From positions 25,282,062 through 25,346,061 of the forward strand of contig CM055193.1 of assembly GCA_029224185.1 (NCBI GenBank): a stretch of DNA of 64,000 bases, written 5' to 3'. Under the pieces are notes generated by a model. The model did no database searches and was not told the origin of the DNA. It was given only the letters and a program-made list of their open reading frames with translations. Positions 37,208-47,559 of the stretch are shown in pieces (position 1 is the first letter of the stretch; each line of letters starts with the position of its first letter). The stretch is from Karalla daura. Its lineage: Eukaryota > Chordata > Actinopteri > Chaetodontiformes > Leiognathidae. The translations under genes were made by a program, and so were the position numbers.

Positions 37208-38828
37208 TGGCCTGGTGTGGCACCAAATCCTTAAACAATGCTTAAACTCCTCGGCTTGAGGGAGGAACTCCTCCCCAACCCGGAGAGGACACTCAGATTC
37301 TCTCAGTTTTACCCCCCTTTGACTCCCGCCGCCACCATCGAGCTGCAACTCTGTCGATGACGAGGTCCCACGAAGCCATCTGTAATTGCACAACACGGCA
37401 GAATGTATTTCTACGAAGAGATCCACTGTAGTAGTAGGGGAAAGACCCGATTTCCCACCCGGTCCCCGGATAACAAAAGTTAAGTGGTGAGTAGTGAGAC
37501 CCAGATCCGCCGGAATGTTTCACCATAAAAGAATCGATCTTCAAGACGGCTTTTCAAGTCAGTTTTCTGCAACCACTGAACCCTTCATACAACATTGTGA
37601 TCCGGAATCTTTCAGACTCTAATAACATGGCGAAACGGGGTTGAAAAGTGTCACTGAAAAGCGACACTTTGACTGCGTCGTCTACGGTATCGATGGACGT
37701 CACTTATCACCTGATCAGTGACTGCCGCGTTTGGGTCCTAAGCCCCGACATGTCATATGTTGCAATGGAAATTGCGCTTCCATGGAAAACTCACCGTAGC
37801 GTGGGATCGACTCCTAAAGCCATGCCCCCCCATGTTGAGCTGTCACTTTTGATAATCAGCTGTCCAAATGACAGCTTGACAACTTACCCGCTAACGCTAT
37901 GGTTAGGTGGTTGTTCGTGACGTTACTACGTGCTTCTAAATGTTTCGTATGACCTTTCCACACTTTTATATACCCCCCCATCTGAGAATCAAGGCACCAC
38001 AGTTATTGGGCGGTTGCCAGAGGGGGGCGGGTATTTATTCTCCACTCTACACCATTTCTCATTCTTCGGACCATTCGTTCATGCACATGGCTGTGTATGA
38101 AAATCCCTCCCTGAAATACTTAGATCAGTCCGTCTAGCAGCAATAAAAGTTGTGCAGGTCTGCTGCTACCCATCTCCAGCACTCACGAGGCGACAGGGAG
38201 AACACCATAGATATATAGCCAGTCTGTCACAGGGCCCAGATACCATTCACTGTCTCCTTCACACATACCGACCTGAATGCAAGTTTCAAGTTCAATGGGA
38301 TTCCAAATGTATGATTTCTTAATTCAGGTTTGTCTTGATGTTTTGACCAACAGCATTTCAAATGTGGATGAACTGGGCATTAGCATGCACAAAGGACTTA
38401 TTTGGGTCACTTACACACTGCGTGTACCATGTTGACTGTATACATTTTCAAATTGCCTTTCCCATCTTAAATAATGCAAAAACACAGGACCACAGTCTTT
38501 AGAAAGAGGAAGAAGATGAAACACATGACCTAAACTGGTTCCCTCCTATCTTGCTTCCTTTCAGAGTGTCAAGGCTTGTGGGTCGTCCTCCAGCCGGTTG
38601 GTGGACCCAGGCAGTCTGCCTGTTCCGGGTCCCCAGGTCGGGATGAACCGAAGAGGGAAGTCTCGCACGTCTAGCATCCCTGAGATGAGCCGTGAGAGTG
38701 GACTGGAGCTTCTCAGGGAGCGTCCAGAGGAAGCCCTCTCCCCGAGCTGCCCTCAGGTCCTTGAGACTCCGGAGTCGCTCAGTGACTCTTTGTATGACAG
38801 CCTGTCGTCCTGTGGCAGTCAGGGATAA
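27149..38828 (+). CDS. nckap5l: NCK-associated protein 5-like (CEP169-like), 11 coding exons, complete
   Basis: Exons: 27149-27280, 29660-29728, 29841-29879, 29978-30097, 30863-30955, 31131-34003, 34994-35123, 35365-35437, 36025-36294, 36403-36557, 38565-38828; all phases join, giving 1405 residues (human about 1330). The family is a centrosome protein that also tracks microtubule plus ends through EB proteins and binds CDK5RAP2. Seen here: a coiled coil at residues about 34-120 (DRLRELEAENSAL, then DLREECIKLK and DLERQNRAL); ALSPFFKKKAHILEVLRKME at 173-192; a Cys/His-rich stretch at 232-322; SxIP motifs at 482-485, 709-712 and 1354-1357; a proline run at 932-939; IEQKVMKGIEENMLKLQEQ at 957-975; WFGLKKSKLPAL at 995-1006; WTFPN at 1284-1288; and the family C-terminus ending SLYDSLSSCGSQG. 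The first ATG is at the exon's first base; a better-context ATG follows at 27158. The paralogue NCKAP5 shares these blocks, but the N-terminus and end fit NCKAP5L better. Confidence 0.93.
27281..28280 (+). other. nckap5l intron 1 (first part), nothing recognised
   Basis: Between coding exons 1 and 2. An imperfect 14-17-base inverted repeat (about 27692-27735, CCATTCATAGCC with GGCTATGAATGG) forms a small hairpin of unknown role. Confidence 0.5.
28240..28990. other. CpG-rich island-like segment inside nckap5l intron 1
   Basis: CpG is dense here (e.g. GTGCGCGTG, CTGCGCATGCGCGC, TCCGCGGCGGCG, GGCCCGCGCGTGCTG), unlike the AT-rich flanks. Part of it (about 28740-28980) resembles 53690-53940: both have AACGAATGGG/AATGAATGGG with GGAAAAAC, then a related order of words. 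It may therefore belong to a dispersed repeat and need not be a promoter. Open frames through it reflect GC content only. Confidence 0.55.
29007..29077. repeat. (CA)n microsatellite
   Basis: About 34 near-perfect CA units in nckap5l intron 1. Confidence 0.97.
29100..29400. repeat. TTCAGC-rich low-complexity segment
   Basis: Repeated words such as TTTTCAGCCATT, TTCAGCAATG and TTCAGCTATTTTTCAGCC at irregular spacing. A common fish repeat tail; non-coding. Confidence 0.5.
31131..34003 (+). CDS. nckap5l: nckap5l large central exon (exon 6)
   Basis: This 2873-base exon holds about two thirds of the protein (residues 152-1109). The acceptor is CTGTCCAAAG at 31130 and the donor AACAG/GTGATT at 34004; the split Arg codon joins exon 7 to read NRVDGKD. 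The N-terminal part is conserved. The middle is Ser/Pro-rich and probably disordered, with the Cys/His-rich segment. The C-terminal 150 residues (957-1109) are basic, helical-looking and the best-conserved part. One giant central exon is typical of the family. Confidence 0.92.
34140..34440 (+). mobile_element. tRNA-box-B-bearing SINE-like repeat in nckap5l intron 6
   Basis: Starts CTGTTGCCTCACAGCAGGAAGG, then GGTTCAAATCC (a pol III box B-like word), GAGTTTGCATGTTC, and GCCCTGCGATGGACTGCTCGCC. These blocks in this order form a very common fish repeat. A second copy lies in reverse at 58860-59100. Confidence 0.65.
36403..36408 (+). promoter_or_regulatory. nckap5l: Tandem (NAGNAG) acceptor before nckap5l exon 10
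   Basis: The acceptor reads CTCTCAGCAG, and use of either AG keeps frame. The upstream one gives ...EG-ADREAH; the downstream one gives a Glu then Asp-Arg-Glu join lacking one Ala. The annotation uses 36403. Confidence 0.6.
36660..36890. repeat. Two dispersed repeat pieces in nckap5l intron 10
   Basis: 36700-36800 contains TTGGACCCCCTTTTAGC and AGATTCAACAAGGTGCTGGAAACATTCCTCAGAG, which I know as a very frequent fish repeat. 36815-36890 (CAGACAGGCAGGCAGAGGCAAGACAGTATACA...) resembles the internal part of the L2-like tail at 6030-6090. Confidence 0.55.
37167..37202. repeat. G homopolymer, 36 bases
   Basis: An uninterrupted run of G directly after a TG microsatellite (37147-37164), inside nckap5l intron 10. 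Confidence 0.97.
37205..37500 (-). mobile_element. Rex3-like scrap joined to the 13.2-13.7 kb repeat family
   Basis: On the minus strand, 37235-37300 gives ECPLRVGEEFLPQAEEFKH, the Rex3 linker after the RT domain. Next to it, 37370-37450 is the inverted counterpart of 13565-13635 (GTAGAAATACATTCTGC and CTACTACTACAGTGGAT). Two unrelated elements are therefore fused or nested. Confidence 0.6.
37501..38564 (+). other. nckap5l last intron, remainder
   Basis: No exon or element recognised. The acceptor of exon 11 (CTTGCTTCCTTTCAG, ending 38564) closes it. Confidence 0.55.
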
Positions 38829-39610
38829 TCTGGAGTGGAATCTCATGTAGTCCACAGATGGCGAGAGCATAGGCAGCCCTGAACACATCTGGTCACTGGC
38901 TGTCCTGTGTGTTTACTGGCCTTTCGTCATTTTTGAGGAAAAACAAACTCATCAGCTGTCTCTTTGTTGCCACTGGAAAGATGGATCTGTAGACTTCTCC
39001 TCAGGATTTCTAGGAAACACGAAACCAAATGCCACCAAAAACATAGGTTGTTAACTTTTGCACAATCCAACTTGATTGTGGACACTTCCTTTTGATTTGT
39101 GTATACAGAACAAAACAAAAACGCATGGCTAAGCTAATGAATAGCACAAAAGTTGTCACTCATGGTAGTTGTTCAGCAACCTGTCTTCTTGTTTTGTCAT
39201 TTTGGTAGATGAATGTTCTGTGCATAAAGGTGGTGCGCTAATCAGTTCTGAACTAGATCAGCGCAGCCATTCTGTTCATTTCATCACAGCACGTATTGGG
39301 CAGATGGAGACGTGACGTATGTAAGGGGAAAACAATTGAGGAAAATAGGTTAAGCAATAATAACATAGTTAAGAGAAATGAGTATGCTATTCAATGAATA
39401 TGTATTTCTATTATTTATTTAACTGTATATCTTTTGATTTTGTAATTCTGTGAAAATCTGCATCCATCCTGCTTCGTGGATTATGTTCATATCTTGTATT
39501 CAAACTTCAACCTGTTTTGCTGTTTGTTCCTTAGCCACTAGAGGTCCTATGCACCTGCTGCGTTTTTTTTTTTCAACTTTCATATTAAAATGTTTTGATT
39601 TACCTGTTGT
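38829..39610 (+). other. nckap5l: nckap5l 3' UTR (end approximate)
   Basis: From the TAA at 38826-38828 the sequence is unique and AT-rich to an ATTAAA variant poly(A) signal at 39584-39589. Dispersed repeat begins at about 39.78 kb. No earlier canonical AATAAA was found. Confidence 0.5.
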
Positions 39611-39769
39611 GATGACATTACTTTGACTTATGCATTGATTGCAGACGGGGCTATGGCTAGCCACTATGCTTCAGTTGGCTCGGAAGTGGGAAGTGTGTAG
39701 TCTCATTTGCCAAGTGGCTCCTGCTAAAAATAACAGCAACCTTTTACCACATTTAGCTTAAAACAGTGT

Positions 39770-40015
39770 TTGAAGTGGTGTGAATTTCAAGTCAATCAGG
39801 GCAAAAGCCCTAGGATGTCAACATTGCCGACATCCTGTTGGGTTGAGGGTTTTGTTTCAAGAGGATTTTTTTGTGCACATCCGTATGCTCTGTAAAGCCA
39901 CCAAGTTTCATGCATGCAGGCTAAACTCAGAAGTGGGGCTCGCGGCCTGAAATTTTATAGGTGGCGCTATTGCACAATTTTGCCCTGAACATTTTGAATT
40001 ACTTTAAAATGCGTA
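39770..40015 (+). repeat. Dispersed repeat, copy of 22.62-22.86 kb
   Basis: TGTTGGGTTGAGGGT, CACCAAGTTTCATGCAT and AGGTGGCGCTATTG are shared in the same order and strand with 22690-22850. Confidence 0.75.
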
Positions 40016-40394
40016 CATTTTTGCCGGTCCAGAGCACGTGCAGGCCCCCCCCAAAAAAAGCGATTCATTTTTGGAAGGAATAATAATAACTAGGAAACTC
40101 CAGCACACTGAAATTTGGAGAGTGCTCCAGGATGTGTGCCTGTTGGTTTGCCCGTCGCACAAGACACCTTTCTGTGAATGTGTGCCTGTTTGATAGAGAG
40201 AATGCGAATGCACTTCGATCTATCCTCCTCACTTGAGGGAAAAAAAATCTGTTGAAAGCTTTGCCCCCCACCCCCAGTTCAAAAAACTGCACCGCTGATG
40301 ATGAGGCCACATTCCCACTGCGGTTCCTCCAGCTTCCTACTCTGGACTGATTTAACTTTTGATTTATTTATATTCGGAACTGTGTAGCCATCAG

Positions 40395-40645
40395 TACTGT
40401 TTTGCTTGTGCCCACCTGTCGGTCCTGGGTGAGGATACCCTCCTCTGTCTCTCACCCTGAAGATTCTCCCCTTTTTTTTCCCTTTCAGGGTTTTTTCTTG
40501 GGAGTCGTTCCTCAGCCTTTGCGAGAGTCTAAGTACAGGGGTTTTTTCCACTATGTACACATTGTTGCTCTCTATGTAAAGTGCCCTGAGGTAACAGCTG
40601 TTATGAAATGGCACTTAAAACAAATAAAGTTGTTGTCATTATCTT
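40395..40645 (+). mobile_element. L2-like LINE 3' tail or SINE sharing it
   Basis: The + strand homologue of 5835-6100: TCTCTCACCCTGAAG, a T-rich block, GGGAGTCGTTCCTCAGCC, AAGTGCCCTGAGGTAACAG and an end at AAACAAATAAAG. Confidence 0.7.
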
Positions 40646-40914
40646 CTGCCACAGAGAGGGAGCCTGAAGGCCCTACACAGGTAACATCTTGTGGTTTATA
40701 AACAGTCTTGTGTGCATTATAGAGTGGCATTTAGCTTATACAATTATCAACAGATATTCTTTTCCTTTTTAATAGAGGATGGCTGGGCAGCAGGACAAGG
40801 GTCCATCGACCTCTGCAGAACAAAATTAATGCCATAAGATGTTCAGTAAATGGCAAAGGCTAATTCATGTGCAACTTTTTGATATTATGTCATCCTTATG
40901 TATATCCCAACTGT

Positions 40915-41300
40915 GCGCTACTAGTACTACTAGTGACACTACGAAATTCTACGAGTTAACATCTACTGCCTCACTAGTGGTACTATTAGCACACAGATTT
41001 TAACTAGTTCACAGTTTTGCTTGACTAGTAAGATGTAGTTGTCCTGCTAGTATCCCAAAGTTGTCCTACTAGTGCGCAGAAATGTCTTACATGTTACACA
41101 AATGCCTTGCTAGTTGCATAAAGCTACTACTAGACATTTTGGTTGTTACTAGTAGCACTAGTAGACATTATGGCCCACACTAGTGGTACTAGTAAGGTCA
41201 AAAACATCATACTAGTGCTACTAATGGACATTTTGGTACGTACTAGTAGTACTAGTGACATCATAATTGTCTCACTAGTGTTACTAGTGAACATTCAAGC
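40915..41300. repeat. ACTAGT-rich tandem array, left part
   Basis: Fifteen ACTAGT hexamers in about 385 bases. The unit is near 63 bases with a GACATT(T/A)TGG block, paired ACTAGT sites (AGTAGTACTAGT) and a GGTCAAAAACATC block. It continues at 41990 after the GATATC-rich block. Confidence 0.9.
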
Positions 41301-41689
41301 CATTACTTGTGTACATGTAAGTTGCAGGATGCAGCTACTTGTAGTACGAGTGGACAGCATACAAATGAAGAAGGAGGGATGAATTGAAGGATGAATTTTG
41401 ATAGGTGAATGTTCAAACTGTGTGCTTGAGGCCTTAAAGGGGCAGTGGTGTTGAGCAGCAGTCATTTTGGAAGATGTGTCAACTTCTTAGATAATATTTT
41501 AAATTAAGATGAACTAAATTCATTCTAATATGAAAAGGGTTGTTAATTAGGTCATTTATTTATATTTCTTTAGTATTTTTTATTTATCCATGTTTATTAT
41601 ATGTATTGTATTACTTACAAATCAATATGAATTTTATCTCCATTTATAGAAATTAATATATTGTAAGATAATATAGAGATAGACATATA
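41301..41689. other. AT-rich spacer between the two array types
   Basis: Nothing recognised; it lacks ACTAGT and GATATC. Confidence 0.6.
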
Positions 41690-41960
41690 TCCGTGAGATC
41701 TTATCCTTGATACCACTGATTTCATTGATATCATTGATATGGGATATCTAACATCCCATATCAGCAAAATATCAGGGATACTGGATACCCGATGTCCCTG
41801 ATATCAGCAATATCAGCGATTTTCACGATATCGCTGATATCAGGGATATCAGGTATATCAGGTATATCAGCCATATCAGCGATATCGGTGGGAACAGCGA
41901 TAGTGGATATCTGATATTGCTGATCTCAGATATCTGAGATCAGTGATATCTCTACTGCTA
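41690..41960. repeat. GATATC-rich block inside the ACTAGT array
   Basis: Ten GATATC hexamers in 250 bases, with many near variants (GTATATC, AATATC). It reads as alternating TATCAGGGATATCAG-like words of roughly 8-10 base period. Confidence 0.9.
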
Positions 41961-41984
41961 CCCACTACTGCTGCTAGTGGTTGC

Positions 41985-42600
41985 TGTGGCTCCTACTAGT
42001 AGTACTAGTCAGCAATTTGGGCCTAACTAGTATGACTAGTAACAGTGTAAATGCCCACTAGTAGTACTAGTGATAGCCAAAAGAGACGCACTAGTGTTAC
42101 CAGTAGACATTTTGACCCTCACTCGTAGTACTAGTAAGGTCAAACACATCTTTCTAGCACTACTGGTGGACATTTGGCTCTTACTAGTACTACTAGTGGG
42201 CATTCTTGCTGTTACTAGTAGTACCTGTGAGGCAAAATATACCTTACTAGTACTACGAGTGGACATATTTGTACTTACTTATAGTACTAGTGAGGTCGAA
42301 AAAACCTTACTAGTGCTTCTAGTGGGCATTTTGGTGCTACTAGTAGGGTCCAGGAGGCTACTAGCGCATGACACATGCCTACTGTAAGGGCCTAGTAATG
42401 TTACTAGTACAGCACAGTAGTTTACTAGTACGGTTTGATTGTGCAGTAGTAGACCAAAAGTGGCACTAGTAATGGAAAAAACGTTACTAGTAAGTCACAG
42501 GCGTTCTACTAGTGCACCCTAGTAATTGTACTAGTTTACAAAATCATCTTAGGAAAAAAACTTACAAGTACACATACTTTAAGTGTACTTACTAGTGCAT
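41985..42600. repeat. ACTAGT-rich tandem array, right part
   Basis: About 22 ACTAGT hexamers. The roughly 63-base unit is clear between 42109 and 42325, with GACATTT at 42106, 42169 and 42262. Apparent ORFs through it are repeat artefacts. Confidence 0.9.
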
Positions 42601-42619
42601 GTACTTTAACGCCCCTCGT

Positions 42620-44310
42620 CTCCCTTGGGAGGGTCTACTTGATAGTGTAACGGTAGTTGGCAAGCTGGGCCACCCGTCTCTGGTCAGTGGTCCAAAGGCT
42701 TGCTGTCGCCGAATGAAGAAGGGTGTAATTGTCCGTAAACACCTCTATCTCAGCCGCCCAGCGGTAGTCTTTAAACTTTTCTGTGACTGCCCGCTCAGTT
42801 AGATGCAAGCTGTGGCTTGCATAGGCAATCACCCGATCCTGACCATCCTGGACCTGCGCCAAGACCGCCCACAGCCCCTCCAGACTTGCATCCACATAGG
42901 CCAGAATTGGGTACACCAGTAACGCTCCCTTCAGTCAGTTGAAGGCCACCTGGCAGGGGGTCAGTCCACAGAAAATGGGGCTGACTTAATTCCAGCAGTG
43001 CCCTCCAAGGAGGCAGTGAAGAGGGGCAGCTATCTTTGAGAAGCTAGGAATGAGCCGCCTGCCAGCAAACCCTAAGAACAACCGCACATGCTTCACAGTT
43101 TTGGGGATAGGCCAGTCCCGTACTGCGGCAGTCTTCTCCAGGTCTGTCGCCATGTCTACTGACTATGTGCCCAAGGTAGCGCACCTGCTGCCAGAAAAGG
43201 CGGCATTTCTGCGGCTGAAGCTTGAGCCCGTGGGATTGGAGACGCTGGAAGACCTGCTCCAGATGGCGCAACTGGCTCACATCATCGAAGTAAACCAATA
43301 GAAAATCATTCACTTAGCTACCTAAGCAACGGTGCATTAGGTGCTGGAAGGTGGCGGGGGCATTACACAGGCTGAAGGGCATCCTTTCAAACTGATACAA
43401 CCCTAGTGGTGTAGTAAATGCAGTTTTCTCTTAATCACGAGGGTCCACCTCGACTTGCCAGTAGCCAGAGGCCAGATCCAAAGTGGAGAACCTTCTTCAA
43501 CGTTTTGAGGGACTCCTCAATACAGGGGAGTGAATAGACATCCTTGTGCGTTACAGCGTTCAGCTCACAATAATCTACGCAAAAAGAACGCCACGAGCCA
43601 TCCTTCCTCCACAACGGGGGCAGCCGACAGCTCAGGCAACACGTGTGCTTTGGCTGTTTGTCAATCTGAATGCCACCTCTCTGGGATGAGCCCCCTGGAA
43701 AACCTGTGTCTAGCAGTCAGCAACAACGTTCATCCCAAATATCCCACAATCTGTCCCAAGGCATGAATCTCTCAGCCCCTTGTCTAGGAGCTGCACCCCA
43801 CCTACTTCAAAGTCTAGCACCGCATGTCCCATGTATGGGATAGTCAGGCCATTTGCAGCCTTCAGCGTCAGCCATGGAACCTTGCCTGCATCACAAAGTC
43901 CATTTGTGCCAAAATGCTTCTGAAAAAATATATGACTAAATAAGGTGACTTGGAACCCCGTTTACAAGATACAGGGGATCCTCCTCCCTCTAACGCTAAC
44001 CTCAACTTGGGGGCACTCCCCTACCATGGAGGGCTTCTTCACTGCTGACATTGCCTCCCCAGTGGCTCACCCCCACAGCAACCGAGGGTCATAAAAATCG
44101 GAGGATTCTGGGCGCTGGTGTTGTGGGCAGAACTGTTGGATATGGCTGGACTCCCTACAGTCTCGACAAATGGGCTTCCCTTGGCTATCCTATCGATTTG
44201 AAGTCCTCCTGGGGGACCCCTGAAAGCGGGGCCTGGGCAGGGGTTCAGAAGCGGCCGGGCATTTTCGTCGGAGGTCGTCGGAAAGAGTCTTACTTAGGGC
44301 CAACTTAGAG
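42620..44310 (-). mobile_element. Degenerate Ty3/gypsy-type LTR retrotransposon, gag end to RNase H
   Basis: On the minus strand, in order: a CCHC zinc knuckle (CRDCRESSHIQQFC, about 44125-44170); the protease start, where a stop codon stands in place of the catalytic Asp of the DTG triad (about 43958); the reverse transcriptase with FCVDYCELNAVTHKD and, further on, LVYFDDVSQLRHLEQVFQRL (43250-43310) then KLQPQKCRLFWQQVRYLGHI; and the RNase H start AYVDASLEGLWAVLAQVQDG with AYASHSLHLTERAV. Many stops and frameshifts are present, and neither LTR was recognised. It is an old inactive copy, cut off just after RNase H against the ACTAGT array. Confidence 0.85.
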
Positions 44311-44389
44311 CCAACTGGTCCTTACTTAGGACCAACTTAGCTCCTGCTGGAGTTCTTCCTTCAGAGTCTTTCCCCTGCTTAGTTCCACA

Positions 44390-45232
44390 GTCATTCCTCA
44401 GGACGGGAGCATTAAATGTGGATTACTTAATATCCGCTCCCTGTCTTCCAAAGCCATTCTTGTAAATGAATTAATCTCTGACGCCATTGATGTGTTGTGT
44501 CTTTCAGAAACCTGGCTTTATGAGTGTTAGCCTAAATGAGGCCTCTCCTCCCAGCCACGTTAATTACCATGTCCCTCGATGCGCTGGCTGTGGAGGTGGG
44601 GTGGCAGCCATCTTTGACCGTAGTATAATTATCCCCAAGACTAATATTAATTATAATTCATTTGAAAGCCTTGTCATCAGTTTGTCTCACCAAAGCTGGA
44701 AGACAGAGCTACCAGTCCTACTTGTCGTAGTGAATCTCGGCTCAGGCTCTTATTCAGATTTTGAATAGATTCAGATTCAGATTTTATTCAGAGTCTGAAC
44801 TTCCAGAGTTTCTTTCAAGCTTAGTCCTCAATACTGACAAAATCATTATTGTCAGTGACTTCAATATTCATGTAGATGTAGTCAGTGATAGCTGCAGTAC
44901 AGCATTCACCTCTATAGTCGAGTCCATTGGCTTATATCAGAATGTGCATCGACCCATGCATTGCTTCAATCACATCCTGGACCTTGTTCTTATGGTGTTG
45001 AAATTAAACACCTGACCGTTTCTCCCCCTAACCCAGTTATATCTGACCACTCTAATCACTTTTGACTTCCTTCTAGCTGATCATTTGAAAAAGCAAAAGA
45101 AACAAGACGCTTGGCTTACAGTGTATTAGCAAACTTTAAGGAAGCCATGTCTCTCAGTGCTACATCACCTCTCTATTATGAGCCTTGCTGTTCAACGAGG
45201 CTGCCCAGCCGTTGTGGAGGGAGAGGGGGTAG
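44390..45232 (+). mobile_element. L2-type LINE fragment, AP endonuclease domain
   Basis: Frames give IKCGLLNIRSLSSKAILVNE then DVLCLSETWL (endonuclease start), VSDFNIHVDVVSDS (the DFN active-site block) and FNHILDLVL. A part near the endonuclease-RT junction follows. Stops and frameshifts interrupt it, and it ends at an 18-base G run (45234-45251). Confidence 0.8.
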
Positions 45233-45233
45233 T

Positions 45234-45251
45234 GGGGGGGGGGGGGGGGGG
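45234..45251. repeat. G homopolymer (18)
   Basis: An uninterrupted G run directly at the end of the L2 fragment. Confidence 0.95.
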
Positions 45252-45519
45252 TCACTGGCTGAACCTGCTAAAAAAGTAAGGTTAAGTAAGGTAAAAATAA
45301 TAAAACATTAATACAAAAATGAAAAGAAGAAAATTCAAACACATTGTATTAAGCAATGAGCAATAGTACAATGCATATTCTACAAGACACAGGTTTTACA
45401 CAAAAAGCTTATATTAGAAAGGGGCTATTTGCCGTGTCTCCACCCAGCAGCTGCTAAACTAGAATTAACTTTTCAGATTTTTCCATGCTCCCTAAAACTC
45501 CCTGAAGTTTAACATATTT

Positions 45520-46790
45520 TATACAAAAAGTATGCCAGTTCATGCTGGAAATCTGGACTTGGCAAGATCACTTGAAATTATGAACTCCCTGAGGACGAAA
45601 TGCATTCTGGGATACGTACCCCGAGGTACGAGTGCCCAGAAGTCTGCATCAAATGGTCCTTGATGAAATACGCGGGACAAGTTCACATATTGTGAACCTA
45701 TTGGAATATACAAACATTGGAATATACTTGCCGAGATGCATACTTCGAATTGGAACAGTACTTGCTCTGACCCCAACACTGGTGCCAGAACCAGGGGGGC
45801 GAATGCCCCTCCCCACTTTACGGTCATGTCCTCCAAGCCCTGTTGTGCCAGGATAGTGGGACCAGACTGTGCTGATAGGCTGTGACAGATAGGCACATGT
45901 GCGTCTGTCATGGATGCCAGAATGGGCCAGCAACTATCTGCAGTGTTTGCCTCACTATTATACTATTATATATCCAGACAGAGATGGTAAGTTTCAGTTG
46001 CAATTACATCAACATAACACGCATACCCCATGGCCTAAAGTCCCGGCCAGTATAATTGCACAGATAGTAGGTCCCATTTGTTCTTGGGCGCTGGTGCAGG
46101 CATCATGGGTGGTGTTTAGGTGCATGCATGGGGATACTCACAGATATCCGGTGGTTCCAGTAGAAATACGATACTACCATAGCATCAAGGCTGCGGCTAG
46201 CTCCAGCCTGACACACCCCTTAATTCTGTGAACCGAATGTACAGGGGTGTGTTCATGTCCAACACAGACATGGGATATATGTGCGGCACTTGGAGCACTG
46301 TTGGCTCCCACTACAGGCCCCATGCAGCATTGCCCACTTCAGCTCTCGGGATGACACCGCACACTCAGCAACTGACCAGGTAACTGATGGTCAACAGGCA
46401 GAGCAGCCACGGATGGTGAGAAGTTTAGGTGTCTTGCCAGCCTCAACCCTGCAGTCCGAGCTAAGTGTCATGAATGGGGGGGGGGGCAACTGATATGGAA
46501 GAGGCATTGATTATCGCAAGTTGTTGTGAGCGGTCGAGGCAGGCTGTGACAGCGTGCACACGTGGATTGCCCTACTCCAGTCCATAGCCTGCCATTGTGG
46601 CTACTCTCAATCCACCATTGAAAGGTGTATTGGACTGCGATTGCTAATGCCACAGAGACGCTCATCGATGCTGTGGAAAGTCTCACCTCAAGGATCGACA
46701 AATTGGTGAGAGATTTGAGAACATGTAAAATTGTGGGACTGAGTGTGGCAGACACACCCCAAGGGAGCAGACAGTCATGGTATACCTGTC
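45520..46790. other. Unassigned GC-richer segment, possible transposon remnant
   Basis: Composition differs from the AT-rich neighbours. Several broken frames occur on both strands (minus 45540-45911, 123 codons; plus 46625-46828, whose AIANATETLIDAVESLTSRI stretch has heptad spacing). No domain was recognised. It lies between two gene tails, so an old transposase-bearing element is my best guess. Confidence 0.3.

Positions 46791-46791
<1 letters not shown>

Positions 46792-46823
<32 letters not shown>
46792..46823. repeat. (TG)n microsatellite
   Basis: About 15 units of TG. Confidence 0.95.
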
Positions 46824-46825
<2 letters not shown>

Positions 46826-47559
46826 TGATTTTGGCTGCAGGTCGGCCTGGGACTTCCAGATACACAGTGGCACGAGAGGCTGTTTTACACAGAATGGTGT
46901 GTCATTTCGGATATTCTTCCACTGCAACATTCCCATTTATCCAGCGCAGTTTTCACATTCAATCCAGAGCAGTCTTTACCTCCAAGTACTCCCAACGTGG
47001 CTAGATCGACGGCACAGTGAAAACCCTATTCTCTTTCCAGGTTGCATAAATCCAACCGATTAAATATTTGGCTCATCTTTCGAATTCCCATCCTTGCTCC
47101 AAGTATGAACTTGAACATATAAAAAACAAGTCGAGTTTTTGACACATCGCGAATGAGATGCTTGTCCTCATTGTGCATCTTGAAATATGCTCCATTCTCA
47201 CGGCAAAGAAGCCGGTATTTCACATTTTCTTGCCTGAAATCTTCGTCACCGTGTCATCACTGACAGGCACTCATTTATCATGCATGTTCTTCCTATGCAT
47301 GAAAGCACTCACCAGGAAATATGAGCATTTTAATAGGCAACCTCAGGTAAAAAAAAAAAAAAACAAATATGCAGGCCTTATTATGGCATGCTCAGTAAAA
47401 CATCATTTTCCCCTGTTTGGCAATTTCTTTATTGAATTTAGTGAATTATTTAAGTTATTATACATTTAGTCATTTATTCCATTACATTTAGCAGTAACAA
47501 TGCCCATGGAGGGAGAACGCTTTTTACCTGGAATGACGACAGAGGGTAACCTTGTCCTA

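Noticed and set aside
41143..42387. Frames rich in LVLLVDI in the ACTAGT array
   Set aside because: They repeat with the DNA unit and exist on both strands; no sign of coding.
40915..42600. CRISPR-like array
   Set aside because: Units are degenerate and contiguous, without unique spacers, and the genome is eukaryotic. It is a tandem repeat.
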